Below are positions 1 through 9,093 of a stretch of 64,000 nt of DNA, piece after piece. The translations under genes and the position numbers were made by a program. Location of the stretch: the NCBI GenBank assembly GCA_964581175.1, contig CAZONI010000005.1, positions 32,173 through 96,172 of the forward strand, in the 5' to 3' direction. The notes under the pieces are model-generated. The model ran no database searches and was not told where the DNA came from. It was given only the letters and a program-made list of their open reading frames with translations. Each line of letters begins with the position of its first letter. The stretch's first letter is position 1. Source of the stretch: B46-G9 sp964581175 (GTDB taxonomy: Bacteria > Desulfobacterota > DSM-4660 > Desulfatiglandales > Desulfatiglandaceae).

Positions 1-1468
1 TCAGCACGGCCGGCGCCTCCTCCATCTGTTCCGTCACGCGCACCTGTCGTTGGGAAAACAATGGCTGGAGTTCCCTCAACCGTTTTCGCACAAAATCATG
101 GAGAAGAATTTCCTCGCTCTCTTCCGGGGCCTCCCCGAACAAATCATCAATCCTCTTCCTTATTCGTTGAGCCAGGTTTGCATTCCGTGACTCCTCCTCC
201 ACCAGAACCCCAAGTTCATCCTTGCATTCTTCCAAAAGCAGAGTGAGGAGGTCATGTGCCCGGTAATGCTTGTTCCCTATGATATCACTCACTTGATACT
301 GAATATCCACAATTCGGTCCAAATTTCTCCTCATCCTTTCAATATTCTGTTCCCACGCTCTATCAGGGAGGGTTGTAAGGGTGCGTTCGAGAATCTTGAG
401 GGAACCCCCAAGGATAGAGACCGGGGTCTTCAATTCGTGGGAAAGATGGTGAATCACCTTATCCTTTGCCCGGTTCAAACTTCTCACTTCCTTATAGGCA
501 ATTTTGAGTTCGTTATTCACTCTCGCATTCTCGACTGACAGTGCCACGGCGCCGGCTATGGTATTCAGGAGTTCGATATCTCTTTGCTCAAACGAGCCTT
601 TCTTCCGGTTAAGAGCACAGAGGGCGCCGATGATTCGATCGCCGCTCCTGAGGGGCACCAGGACCAGGTTTCGGGTCTTATAGCCCAGCTTCCTGTCTCT
701 TTCCCGGTGAAGTGCGGCATCTTCGGAAGTATCGGAGACAACGATCGGCTTTCCGGTCTTTATGACCTTGCCGGCCACCAGTTCATCCATCCTGAATCGA
801 ATTTCCTTCACCCTCTTCTGGGTAGCCCGGTCATCATAAGCGGCACCGAGGACAAAGAGTTCCTGCTTTTCCTCATCGAGCAAAATAGTGACGGATCCTT
901 CGGTATCGAGGTTCCGCTTGACTTCACCATCAACATAATCGAGGAGTTCTTCCAGGTCGGGATATTCGGGGAGTGCAGTGCTGATGCGCAAAATGGTTTC
1001 GTTGATTCCCGTAATTCTCTTAAACTCGGTAATGTCCCTGAAAACCAAAAGCAGGCCGGCCTGCTCGTATTCAGATCTCTCATAGTAAGCTATCCGCATC
1101 ACCACATCGAGAATCGGTCCCTGACGGGTGCTCCGCTTCGTCTCCCGGCGAAGCTGGGACTTCTCCTGAATGACCCTGTTGATGTCTTCCTGTGCTTCAT
1201 GTCTTAATTCGGGCGGGACAAAAGGGATTCTCCCTCCTTCCATTTCCTTGAACGTCCAACCGAAAAGGCGTATGAATCCGGAATTGAGGTAGCGGACTCT
1301 CTGATCAAGGCTGAGAACAGCAAGAGGATACGGAACAAAATCAAAGACCGTATTGAGTCTTCTCCGGGTCCGCAAGAAGGCCTCTTCCACCTTCTTTTGG
1401 TTCGCAAGCTGTTCTTCCAGTTCCTGCACCCGGCGTTCTAATTCTTCATAGGTGAGTTTCTTGCCCAC
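1..1468 (-). CDS. PAS-GAF sensor histidine kinase, C-terminus beyond window
   Basis: Cytoplasmic sensor kinase of a two-component system; the signal and the response regulator are not visible here. The reading frame is open from a GTG at 1468, preceded by GAAAGG, to the window edge, giving about 489 residues. In order: a short coiled coil (about 5-35), a PAS domain (about 37-150, ending LLVFRDITEF), a GAF domain (about 155-315) and a HisKA helix with H-box HLSHELKTPV, whose phospho-acceptor is His344. The ATPase domain must lie beyond base 1. No membrane segment is seen, so the protein is probably soluble. It is the last gene visible of the minus-strand gua group, 27 bp after the amidotransferase gene. 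Family assignment is firm; its role is unknown. Confidence 0.9.
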   Translation of the reverse strand, partial: MGKKLTYEELERRVQELEEQLANQKKVEEAFLRTRRRLNTVFDFVPYPLAVLSLDQRVRYLNSGFIRLFGWTFKEMEGGRIPFVPPELRHEAQEDINRVIQEKSQLRRETKRSTRQGPILDVVMRIAYYERSEYEQAGLLLVFRDITEFKRITGINETILRISTALPEYPDLEELLDYVDGEVKRNLDTEGSVTILLDEEKQELFVLGAAYDDRATQKRVKEIRFRMDELVAGKVIKTGKPIVVSDTSEDAALHRERDRKLGYKTRNLVLVPLRSGDRIIGALCALNRKKGSFEQRDIELLNTIAGAVALSVENARVNNELKIAYKEVRSLNRAKDKVIHHLSHELKTPVSILGGSLKILERTLTTLPDRAWEQNIERMRRNLDRIVDIQYQVSDIIGNKHYRAHDLLTLLLEECKDELGVLVEEESRNANLAQRIRKRIDDLFGEAPEESEEILLHDFVRKRLRELQPLFSQRQVRVTEQMEEAPAVL

Positions 1469-1495
1469 AAATAACCTTTCGCTAAAAGATTCCTG

Positions 1496-2224
1496 TCAAT
1501 GAATCTCTTTCCATTCATCGAGCAAATCGGCAAATCTCCTCAGGATGCTTGAACTTTCCGGGGTCTCCGTGCACTTCATCATTATTTTGTCGGGATCCTT
1601 TTTTTCCATGATGAGTTTATCCCGGCTGTATTGAACATACGCGCGCATGATATCCGCATCGAATTCGGGATGAAACTGGAGCCCCCAGACCCTGCCTCCA
1701 CACACGAACACCTGATTTGCGTCGAGGGCACTGTACGCGAGTCTGGTTGCCCCGGGCGGAAGACTCAACACCGTTTGGGAATGGCTCACCTGTGCCTTCA
1801 GAGAAGCCTCAGATTCTCCCAGGAGCCTGTCTCCTGCAGAATCTTCCGTTCTATACACGTCAACGGTCCCATATTCCTTTCCTTTGGGATTATCTCCAAC
1901 CTCCCCGCCAAGTGCATAGGCAAGCAGCTGGTGTCCGTAACAAATGCCGAGAATCGGCAGATGCGCGGCAAAGGCATCCCGCAGCCATGCTGCAGTGTTT
2001 TCGCTCCATTCGTGATGGTCTGTAACCATTGCATGGGAACCGGTAATCAAAACGCCACCTGTCCCTTCCGGATTCGGCAACGATTCTCCCTTTGAAACAT
2101 CCAGCACCACTGCGGCATATCGCGTCATATGCATGCCTGAAACGATCCACTGTTCAAAATCCCCGCGACGGGCGCGAAGAGAGGAAAACGTACTTCCTGT
2201 CTTTATGATGAGTATTTTTTTCAT
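1496..2224 (-). CDS. Class I glutamine amidotransferase (GMP synthase-like GATase1)
   Basis: A 242-residue stand-alone glutamine amidotransferase domain that should release ammonia from glutamine or hydrolyse a related gamma-glutamyl bond. The nucleophile is Cys95 in GICYGHQL and the His/Glu pair is His185/Glu187 in GLQFHPEFD, so the triad is complete. There is no synthetase domain, which separates it from guaA two genes upstream. Proteins of this kind are often annotated as GMP synthase but have no ATP pyrophosphatase, so the acceptor substrate cannot be told from sequence. It starts 3 bp after the UPF0280 stop and is probably co-transcribed with guaB-guaA. Confidence 0.88.
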   Translation of the reverse strand: MKKILIIKTGSTFSSLRARRGDFEQWIVSGMHMTRYAAVVLDVSKGESLPNPEGTGGVLITGSHAMVTDHHEWSENTAAWLRDAFAAHLPILGICYGHQLLAYALGGEVGDNPKGKEYGTVDVYRTEDSAGDRLLGESEASLKAQVSHSQTVLSLPPGATRLAYSALDANQVFVCGGRVWGLQFHPEFDADIMRAYVQYSRDKLIMEKKDPDKIMMKCTETPESSSILRRFADLLDEWKEIH

Positions 2225-2227
2225 AAT

Positions 2228-2959
2228 TCAAAGGCCGATCAGCCGGACTGCTCCCCACGAAGCCATGGTGTCGCCCAGGATAGCAACTCCTCCGAAAATA
2301 CCGGGGATATTTCCAGCGGCGGAAGCGGCTCCCTCGAGGTCCTTTCTCTCCAGGATGGTATTTGCCAGGGCGGTTGCAGCGCTGTCGGCCAGCGCGGCCG
2401 ATGGAGCGAGAATACTCACCGCGTGGGAAATGCCCATGCTCAGGGAGTGTCCGACCCTTCCCGACGAAGTACATACGCCGATAGGCATCTGTTCCACGGG
2501 GATGCTCAAGCCGATACGCCCGCTCAGAGGAGAATCACCGGCGAAAATAGATACCGTAAGAGGCCTTTCGGCTTTCAGATAAATATCTCCCCCATTCTCG
2601 ACTATGACCTCGTTCGTATATTCCAGCAGTCCTCTTCCAACGTACTGGGCGATCGCACCCGCTACTGCGGCCATGGGCCCGACCCCTGCCTTCCCGGCAG
2701 ACGCAATCATTTCTCTCACAAGAGGGGGGGCATAGGGATCAGGGGTGAGCGGCTGAAGACTTATCTCGAAGAATGGATGGGTTTCTAAGTAGCTCTCTAT
2801 TTCATAACGGCATTGAAAAACAAGATCCCGTGCCTCCTTTTCAAGTTCCAGAGCCGCGCTTATCCACAGATCTGTTTCCTTGACGCGGACGCAGAACGAA
2901 TGAAGCCCGCGTGTCCGAACCTTGCTGCGGTAGGCGCGCTTTTCGTAGACACGTTGCAT
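2228..2959 (-). CDS. UPF0280 family protein (ApbE-like fold)
   Basis: A 243-residue protein of the UPF0280 family, related in fold to the ApbE flavin transferase group; no reaction is established. An upstream in-frame start at 3091 would overlap guaA by about 110 bp, so the ATG at 2959 (MQRVYEKRAY), 22 bp after the guaA stop, was chosen. A glycine- and alanine-rich middle (GPMAAVAGAIAQYVGRGL, then ENGGDIYLK) and a C-terminal alanine-rich region are typical of the family. It lies between guaA and a GATase in one transcription unit. Whether it has anything to do with purines is unknown. Confidence 0.82.
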   Translation of the reverse strand: MQRVYEKRAYRSKVRTRGLHSFCVRVKETDLWISAALELEKEARDLVFQCRYEIESYLETHPFFEISLQPLTPDPYAPPLVREMIASAGKAGVGPMAAVAGAIAQYVGRGLLEYTNEVIVENGGDIYLKAERPLTVSIFAGDSPLSGRIGLSIPVEQMPIGVCTSSGRVGHSLSMGISHAVSILAPSAALADSAATALANTILERKDLEGAASAAGNIPGIFGGVAILGDTMASWGAVRLIGL

Positions 2960-2981
2960 AAATCTCTTACTCTCATTCCTG

Positions 2982-4538
2982 CTATTCCCATTCGATGGTG
3001 CTGGGCGGTTTTGAAGAAACATCATACACAACTCTGTTAACCCCTTTGACGCTGTTGATGATCCGGTTTGAAATCCTGGCCATGACTTCATACGGGACCC
3101 GCGACCAATCTGCAGTCATGGCATCCAGGCTGTCCACGACTCTGACAGCGATCACGTTTTCGTACGTCCGCTCATCGCCCATGACGCCGACCGTCCTGAT
3201 TGGTAAAAGGACCGCAAAGGACTGCCATACCTTTTCGTAGAGATCCGCTCTGCGGATCTCCTCTTGAACGATAAGATCCGCAGAGCGGAGTATTTCAAGG
3301 CGGTCTCTCGAAATTTCTCCGAGGATTCTGACCGCGAGGCCCGGGCCGGGAAAAGGCTGCCGCATAACCAGCTCCCTCGGAAGTCCCAACTCGACTGCAA
3401 CCTGCCGTACTTCGTCTTTAAACAGTTCGCGCAACGGTTCTATCAACGCCAGTTTCATCGTCTCCGGAAGACCGCCCACGTTGTGGTGGCTCTTTATGGT
3501 CGCAGACGGTCCCTTGAAGGAGACACTTTCTATCACATCAGGATAAAGGGTGCCCTGGGCAAGATACCTTGCCTCTCCCAGTTCGCTTGCCTTTTCCTCA
3601 AAGACCGTTATGAATTCACGGCCGATAATCTTTCTCTTTTCTTCCGGATCAATGATCCCTTCCAGCTTTTCCAAAAAATGATCTGAGGCATCTACCAGGT
3701 GGAACTCCATGCCATACTGTCCTTTAAAGAGGTCAGTCACCTCCTGAGCTTCGCCTCTCCGCAGAAGGCCGTTATCCACGAATATGCATGACAGTTTGTC
3801 ACCGATCGCCTTGTGCAGCATGACTGCAGTCACCGACGAATCGACTCCTCCGGAAAGGCCGCAGACGACACGGTCGTCCCCCACCGTATCCCGGAGACTC
3901 TTTACGGTGCGCCTGACAAATGACGACATGGTCCAGGACGGCTCGCATCCGCAAACGCGAAACAGAAAATTCTTGAGGATTCTCGTCCCGCTCGGTGTAT
4001 GAACCACCTCCGGATGGAACTGCACGCCAAAGATCCTTCTCTCGTTGTTCGCCATGGCGGCTATGGGGCTGTTCTTGCTGGAAGCCAGGACCTCAAAACC
4101 TTCCGGCATCTTTTCGATGCGGTCACCATGGCTCATCCATACGGTTTCATCTCCTTCAGTTCCGACACCGTAGAAGATGTCCCGGTGATCGAGTATCCGG
4201 ATCTGCGCATTGCCGTACTCCCGGTCAACAGCCTTTGCCACGAGTCCTTGCAGGACATGGGTCAGGAACTGCATGCCGTAGCAGATCCCCAGTACCGGAA
4301 CAGCCAGTTCCAGGACTCTCCTTTCTGCCAGCGGAGCGTTCGGCTCAAAAATACTTGCGGGGCTCCCGGAGAGGATGATTCCCATCGGTCCAAAGGCCTT
4401 GATCTTCCCCATTTCCATGTGAAAGGGGTGAATCTCACAGTAGACCTGGGCCTCGCGAACTCTCCTGGCGATGAGCTGGGTGTACTGGGACCCGAAATCC
4501 AGGATCAGTATCTTCTGATTGTAAAGCGCGCTCGTCAT
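2982..4538 (-). CDS. guaA: GMP synthase (glutamine-hydrolysing)
   Basis: Converts XMP, ATP and glutamine to GMP, the last step of guanine nucleotide synthesis. At 518 residues it has the standard length. The GATase domain carries Cys86 (GICYGMQFL) and His175/Glu177 (GVQFHPEV); the ATP pyrophosphatase P-loop is SGGVDSS at 229-235; the C-terminal dimerisation domain ends PPSTIEWE, the usual GuaA terminus. It follows guaB by 33 bp on the same strand, so the two dedicated GMP-branch enzymes are made together. Nothing odd is seen. Confidence 0.98.
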   Translation of the reverse strand: MTSALYNQKILILDFGSQYTQLIARRVREAQVYCEIHPFHMEMGKIKAFGPMGIILSGSPASIFEPNAPLAERRVLELAVPVLGICYGMQFLTHVLQGLVAKAVDREYGNAQIRILDHRDIFYGVGTEGDETVWMSHGDRIEKMPEGFEVLASSKNSPIAAMANNERRIFGVQFHPEVVHTPSGTRILKNFLFRVCGCEPSWTMSSFVRRTVKSLRDTVGDDRVVCGLSGGVDSSVTAVMLHKAIGDKLSCIFVDNGLLRRGEAQEVTDLFKGQYGMEFHLVDASDHFLEKLEGIIDPEEKRKIIGREFITVFEEKASELGEARYLAQGTLYPDVIESVSFKGPSATIKSHHNVGGLPETMKLALIEPLRELFKDEVRQVAVELGLPRELVMRQPFPGPGLAVRILGEISRDRLEILRSADLIVQEEIRRADLYEKVWQSFAVLLPIRTVGVMGDERTYENVIAVRVVDSLDAMTADWSRVPYEVMARISNRIINSVKGVNRVVYDVSSKPPSTIEWE

Positions 4539-4571
4539 GTAAATTCCTTCTTCTGGACAATCAACTCTGTC

Positions 4572-6035
4572 TTACTCCATCCTGTAATTGGGGGCCTCCT
4601 TGATAATGATCACGTCATGGACGTGACTTTCCCTGAGCCCGGCGGGCGAGATCTGTATGAACCTGGCAGAGGTCTGAAGCGCTCCGATGTCGATGCATCC
4701 CAGATATCCCATGCCGGACCGGAGTCCTCCCACGAGCTGGTACACCGTGTCAGCCAACGGCCCGCGATAAGGTACGCGGCCGACTATCCCCTCCGGAACG
4801 AGCTTTTTCTCAAGCTCCCTGTCTTCCTGAAAATACCGGTCTCTGCTTCCTTCCTTCATTGCTTCAAGGGATCCCATCCCACGATAGACCTTATAGGACC
4901 TCCCTTGAAACAGGATAGTCTCACCGGGGCTCTCTTCCGTCCCGGCGAAGAGGCTCCCTATCATGACCGAATCGGCGCCGCCTGCCAGGGCTTTTGTCAC
5001 ATCACCGGAAAACTTGATCCCTCCGTCTGCGATAACCGGAACGTTTGCGTCCTTCGCTGCCTCGGCACATTCCATAATTGCGCTCAGCTGCGGGACCCCT
5101 ACCCCGGCCACCACGCGTGTGGTGCATATGGAACCGGGACCGACACCGACCTTAACAGCGTCTGCCCCGGCATCAATGAGAGCCCGGGTTCCTCCCCCTG
5201 TGGCCACGTTTCCCGCAATAAGCTCCAGTTTCGGATACTGTTTCTTGACGCTTCTGACCGTTTCCAGCACTTTTTCCGAGTGTCCATGCGCAGTATCGAT
5301 CACGATCACATCCACATCGGCCGACAGGAGACCTGCTACCCTTTCCATCGTGTCCGGCCCGATTCCCACCGCCGCCCCCACGCGAAGCCTCCCCAGGTCA
5401 TCTTTGCAGGAATCGGGGTATTTCTTGATTTTCTCGATATCTTTGATGGTGATGAGGCCCTGCAGTTTTCCTTCGTCGTCCACAACCAGCAGTTTTTCGA
5501 TGCGTCTTTCGTGAAGGATTGCCTTTGACTCCTCAAGAGTTATCCCCACCTTTGCGGTGGCCAGATTTTCTTTGGTCATCACCGCGTTCACTTCCTGGTC
5601 CAGGTTGGTCTCAAACCGGAGATCCCGGTTCGTTATGATGCCCAGAAGATTTCCCGCCTTGACCACCGGTACGCCGGAAATCCTGTACTTCTTCATGATG
5701 TCCAGCACTTCATAAATCTTCTGTTCCGGCTCCACCGTAATTGGATCCACGATCATCCCGCTTTCCGACTTCTTGACCTTTTCAACCTCCAGGGCCTGGC
5801 GCTCTATGGCCATATTCTTGTGGATAAAACCGAGACCTCCCTGTCGCGCCATGGTAATGGCCGTTTCAGACTCGGTTACGGTATCCATGGCGGCGCTCAC
5901 AATGGGAATATTCAGTGTGATATTCCGGGAAAGTCTGGTTTTGACATCGACTTCTCCCGGCAACATGGACGAACGCGCAGGCACCAGCAACAGGTCATCG
6001 AAAGTGAAGCCGAATGGAACATCCTCTTTATGCAT
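4572..6035 (-). CDS. guaB: IMP dehydrogenase
   Basis: NAD-dependent oxidation of IMP to XMP, the committed and rate-limiting step of GMP synthesis. The frame opens at 6071, but a GGAGG at about 6044-6048 fits best with the ATG at 6035 (MHKEDVPFGF; 9-nt spacing), giving 487 residues. The TIM barrel is interrupted by a CBS pair at about residues 95-205 (MIVDPITVEPEQKIYEVLDI onward). The catalytic cysteine is in the loop GPGSICTTRV, and the flap region follows GRSYKVYRGMGS. It is first of the gua pair, with guaA 33 bp downstream. Confidence in function is very high; the start is slightly uncertain (6041 is the other option). Confidence 0.97.
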   Translation of the reverse strand: MHKEDVPFGFTFDDLLLVPARSSMLPGEVDVKTRLSRNITLNIPIVSAAMDTVTESETAITMARQGGLGFIHKNMAIERQALEVEKVKKSESGMIVDPITVEPEQKIYEVLDIMKKYRISGVPVVKAGNLLGIITNRDLRFETNLDQEVNAVMTKENLATAKVGITLEESKAILHERRIEKLLVVDDEGKLQGLITIKDIEKIKKYPDSCKDDLGRLRVGAAVGIGPDTMERVAGLLSADVDVIVIDTAHGHSEKVLETVRSVKKQYPKLELIAGNVATGGGTRALIDAGADAVKVGVGPGSICTTRVVAGVGVPQLSAIMECAEAAKDANVPVIADGGIKFSGDVTKALAGGADSVMIGSLFAGTEESPGETILFQGRSYKVYRGMGSLEAMKEGSRDRYFQEDRELEKKLVPEGIVGRVPYRGPLADTVYQLVGGLRSGMGYLGCIDIGALQTSARFIQISPAGLRESHVHDVIIIKEAPNYRME

Positions 6036-6134
6036 ATTCATCATCCTCCAGCAAAAACTCAACAGATACAAGCAGAAAGGTCTTCCTGATGCGACTGCCG
6101 GGAGACCCGGAGGCCACTCTCAGAGGTAGTGAGA

Positions 6135-7075
6135 TTACACATTCCCCATGTATTCCCATAACAGCCCCTCAAGGAGATCCGAGAAGCAGGCGGTGAGCTG
6201 TTCCAGGGGAAAAAAATCCATTATCTCGGTGGTAAGAAGAACACCCGCCGGTAACACGCCGGCCCTGCCGGCATCCAACCCGTACCTGGTGACTCTTTCT
6301 TCCCTTTTCAAGGTGATCATTTCCCCGAAGAGTTCCTGGATGGCCTCCTTCGTTATCTTGAGACCGGTTATGCGATGCGGATCCAGATCCCTGGTGGAAA
6401 TGGTGTGCAGCAACATACTAAGGGTTACGATGGTTCCTCCTGTCCCCGCCATCGAAAATACCCTCCGGGAGGGTATTCGGTCAAGTCCATTCATCAGCTT
6501 TTGCCTGATAAAATCACGAAGAGCGTCGATATCTGAGCCTTTTGGCGGGTCTGTCTTCAAGTACTCCTCCGTGAGTATGGATGCCCCTACAGGTAGAGAA
6601 CGGCTCCAACATTCCCCGCAATTCGCAAGCACAAATTCCGTACTGCCGCCACCCAGGTCCACTATCAGGCGAGGCTTCCTTTCCATGTGGAGAGCATGGT
6701 GAACTGCAACAGCACTGAGTCGCGCCTCTTCTTCGCCGGTGATTGCCCTGATCCCAATACCCGTTCCCTCTCTCAACAACCGGAGAAATTCCTCTCTGTT
6801 TTCCGCCTGTCTCACAACTCCGGTAGCAACAGCGACAGTCATCTCCACCCGGTACGCATGAATAGACCGCTCAAATGCACGGAGGACGTCCAACACACGA
6901 CGTACCGCATCCGCTGAAAGGATCCCCCCTTTCCGCTATGGAAATCACTCCCTAGATGGACATACGACCGATGTCTCGCCATGTGCAGAATACTGTGAGA
7001 GGCCTCATCCCATTCCGCTATGAGCAATCGTGCCGTATGGGTGCCGAGGTCTATGGAAGCGAGTCTTCTGCTCAT
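6135..7075 (-). pseudogene. Ppx/GppA family phosphatase, split by a frameshift
   Basis: Exopolyphosphatase/guanosine pentaphosphate phosphatase family (actin-like ATPase fold). The N-terminal part, from ATG 7075 (MSRRLASIDLGTHTARLLIA), runs to about residue 47 in one frame. The rest (ILSADAVRRVLDVLRAFE, then VATGVVRQAENREEF and DLGGGSTEFVLA) is in another frame. The break is at a run of six C on the plus strand (6924-6929, six G in the coding strand): one more G, or two fewer, restores a single family-length protein of about 313 residues. The downstream part has no stops and conserved phosphate-binding motifs. This could be an assembly error, programmed slippage or a young pseudogene. It lies between murJ and guaB. 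Confidence 0.85.
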
Positions 7076-7141
7076 CTTTGTGTTCAATTCGAACCCAAAC
7101 GACAGCGATTATCCTCGGTTTGAAGGGATTCAATCTTATCA

Positions 7142-8746
7142 TTATTCAGCATTCAACCTTTCCTTCACGGAGAGCCCGAACATGCCGGCGAGCGACTTTA
7201 ATTCCTCCGCTCGCATAAACCAGACAGATACGAGATAGCTGCCCGTCCCCAGAACGATCAGTGCTGACAGACAAAGAATATTGTGCAGAAACCTTGACTG
7301 AGGGCCAAAAACCAGCCCCCATCTTTTTGCACAGAGTAAGGTCAGGCCCATAACCAGAGATGCAATTCCACTTCTTGCTGCCGACACGAGAAGGGGCCCG
7401 ATAACCAGGGTCTTGACGCGCCGAAAAAGCAGGACGGCAAGGAGGCAGAATTGCACGCTGGAGGCTACGGACAAAGCCAGAGCGAGTCCCCCATGTCTCA
7501 GGGGACCCATCAGCATCAGGCTCAGCGCAATGTTCGCAACTACGGCCACGATGGCCACCTTGACCGGCGTCTTCGTGTCCTGGAGGGCATAGAAACCGGA
7601 AACAAGAATCCGTATGCCGGAAAATGCCCAAAGGCCCAGGGTATAGTAAAAAAGGGCCTGATCTGTCATGAGCGTGGCATAGGCGCTGAACTGCCCTCGC
7701 TGAAGGAGAATTGAAATAATTTGTCTGCCAAGGACAACCAGTCCCACAGTTGCCGGGATGGTGACAAAGAAGACGAGCCGCAGGGCATGGGACAAGGTCC
7801 TGTTGAACTCATCAAGATTTTTTTCAGCGGCATGTCCCGAAAGAGAAGGGAGAACCGCCGTACTGATTGCTATGGCGAACACGCCCAAAGGAAATTGAAC
7901 TATCCGATCCGCATAGTAGAGCCACGATATGCTTCCTTCGGGGAGGAAGGAAGCGAGCAAGGTCCCGATAAACCCGTTAAACTGGTATACCGCCGAGCCG
8001 AAAACCGCCGGGAGCATCAGGCGGCCGATCCGTCTCACAGCCGGGTGATCGGGCATCCACGACGGCAACAGCCGCATGCCTGATTTCATGATCCATGGGA
8101 TCTGCAGGGCCACCTGCAGCAGTCCCCCGATAAAGACACCCAGCGCCACTCCAACAATAGGTTCGGAAAGGTGGGGAGACAGCAGGAAGGCGCCGCCTAT
8201 GATGCCCACATTAAGGAGAATCGGGGCAGCGGCCGGAGCCGCAAAACGCCGGAGCGAATTGAGGACTCCCATGAAAAAAGCGACCAGACTTATAAACAGG
8301 ATGTAGGGAAAGGTTATGCGGGTGAGCAGGACCGTGAGATCATACTTCATTCCGCTTCCACCGAACCCAAAGGCCTGAACTCTCACAATCCACGGAGAAA
8401 AAAGGACACCAAGCACCGTAATAACGGCCAGGGCCAGGGAAAGGATGGTCAACACGATCCGGGCCATTTCAAAGGCGTCATTCTTTCCTTTCCGCGTCAG
8501 GTATTCGGTGAAAACAGGGATAAAGGCTATGGTGAGAGACCCTTCGGCAAAAAGACGCCGCAACAGGTTCGGGATTCGAAATGCGACGAAGAAGGCATCA
8601 GCGCTTAACCCGGAGCCGAAAAGAGAGGCAATGACCATGTCGCGTATGAGACCGAGCACACGGCTAAGAAAGGTGAAGACGCTCACCACACCGGCGGCCC
8701 GGCTCACCTTTTCCCCTTCAGATCTGATATTCTTAGAATTCGGCAC
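7142..8746 (-). CDS. murJ: Lipid II flippase MurJ (MviN)
   Basis: Inner-membrane flippase moving lipid II to the periplasm for peptidoglycan synthesis. The 534 residues form about 14 hydrophobic helices. The N-terminus has the MurJ signature (VSRAAGVVSVFTFLSRVLGL, then AFRIPNLLRRLFAEGS). The chosen start is a GTG at 8746; the family's conserved part begins about 13 residues later. It is divergent from rpsT across a 69-bp gap, so the rpsT -35 box nearly touches this start. The broken ppx gene and guaB follow on the same strand. The C-terminal helices are complete (LKSLAGMFG near the end). Confidence 0.96.
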   Translation of the reverse strand: MPNSKNIRSEGEKVSRAAGVVSVFTFLSRVLGLIRDMVIASLFGSGLSADAFFVAFRIPNLLRRLFAEGSLTIAFIPVFTEYLTRKGKNDAFEMARIVLTILSLALAVITVLGVLFSPWIVRVQAFGFGGSGMKYDLTVLLTRITFPYILFISLVAFFMGVLNSLRRFAAPAAAPILLNVGIIGGAFLLSPHLSEPIVGVALGVFIGGLLQVALQIPWIMKSGMRLLPSWMPDHPAVRRIGRLMLPAVFGSAVYQFNGFIGTLLASFLPEGSISWLYYADRIVQFPLGVFAIAISTAVLPSLSGHAAEKNLDEFNRTLSHALRLVFFVTIPATVGLVVLGRQIISILLQRGQFSAYATLMTDQALFYYTLGLWAFSGIRILVSGFYALQDTKTPVKVAIVAVVANIALSLMLMGPLRHGGLALALSVASSVQFCLLAVLLFRRVKTLVIGPLLVSAARSGIASLVMGLTLLCAKRWGLVFGPQSRFLHNILCLSALIVLGTGSYLVSVWFMRAEELKSLAGMFGLSVKERLNAE

Positions 8747-8754
8747 GAAAATCC

Positions 8755-8784
8755 TTGACAGAATTGGCGCAATTGAAATAGATT
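8755..8784 (+). promoter_or_regulatory. Probable sigma-70 promoter of rpsT
   Basis: TTGACA at 8755-8760 and TAGATT at 8779-8784 with an 18-bp spacer, followed by an AT-rich stretch and a GGAGG about 7 nt before the TTG start of rpsT. Seen by eye only. Confidence 0.6.
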
Positions 8785-8815
8785 AAATTATTATTTTATT
8801 CCTGGAGGTTCTGAA

Positions 8816-9085
8816 TTGGCAAACCATAAATCAGCTCTCAAAAGGGCCAAGCAAAGTGAAATGAGAAGGCTCAGAAACAAGGGCTATAAAACAAGGGTCA
8901 AAAACATCGTCAAAGCGGTCCAAAAAGCAGCAGACGGAGATTCACCAGAGGAAGCCCGGGGCGCATTTACCAAGGCTGTTTCCACTATCCAGAAAACAGC
9001 ATCCAAAGGGGTCATTCACAAGAATACCGCCGCCCGCAAGATCTCCCGCCTCGCACGGCGGGTTAATCAGCTTGAAATTTCTTGA
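8816..9085 (+). CDS. rpsT: 30S ribosomal protein S20
   Basis: Primary 16S rRNA-binding protein of the small subunit body. The 89 residues are highly basic and start with the hallmark ANHKSALKRAKQSE; the end ARKISRLARRVNQL is also canonical. The start is TTG, set by a strong GGAGG at 8803-8807. A TTG start for rpsT is known in enterobacteria, where S20 autoregulates translation through its poor initiation codon, so similar control is possible here (inference). It is monocistronic, convergent with holA (8-bp gap), and divergent from murJ. Confidence 0.97.
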   Translation: MANHKSALKRAKQSEMRRLRNKGYKTRVKNIVKAVQKAADGDSPEEARGAFTKAVSTIQKTASKGVIHKNTAARKISRLARRVNQLEIS

Positions 9086-9093
9086 AACGCTTC

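Noticed and set aside
3999..5528. Long plus-strand open frame of about 509 codons across guaA and guaB
   Set aside because: It is antisense to two well conserved genes with complete motifs; it arises from codon bias in the opposite strand and shows no domain of its own.
9086..9093. Rho-independent terminator between convergent rpsT and holA
   Set aside because: The 8-bp gap has no GC-rich hairpin with a T run; other convergent gaps (47698-47724, 41175-41186, 63632-63659) were also read without a clear terminator.
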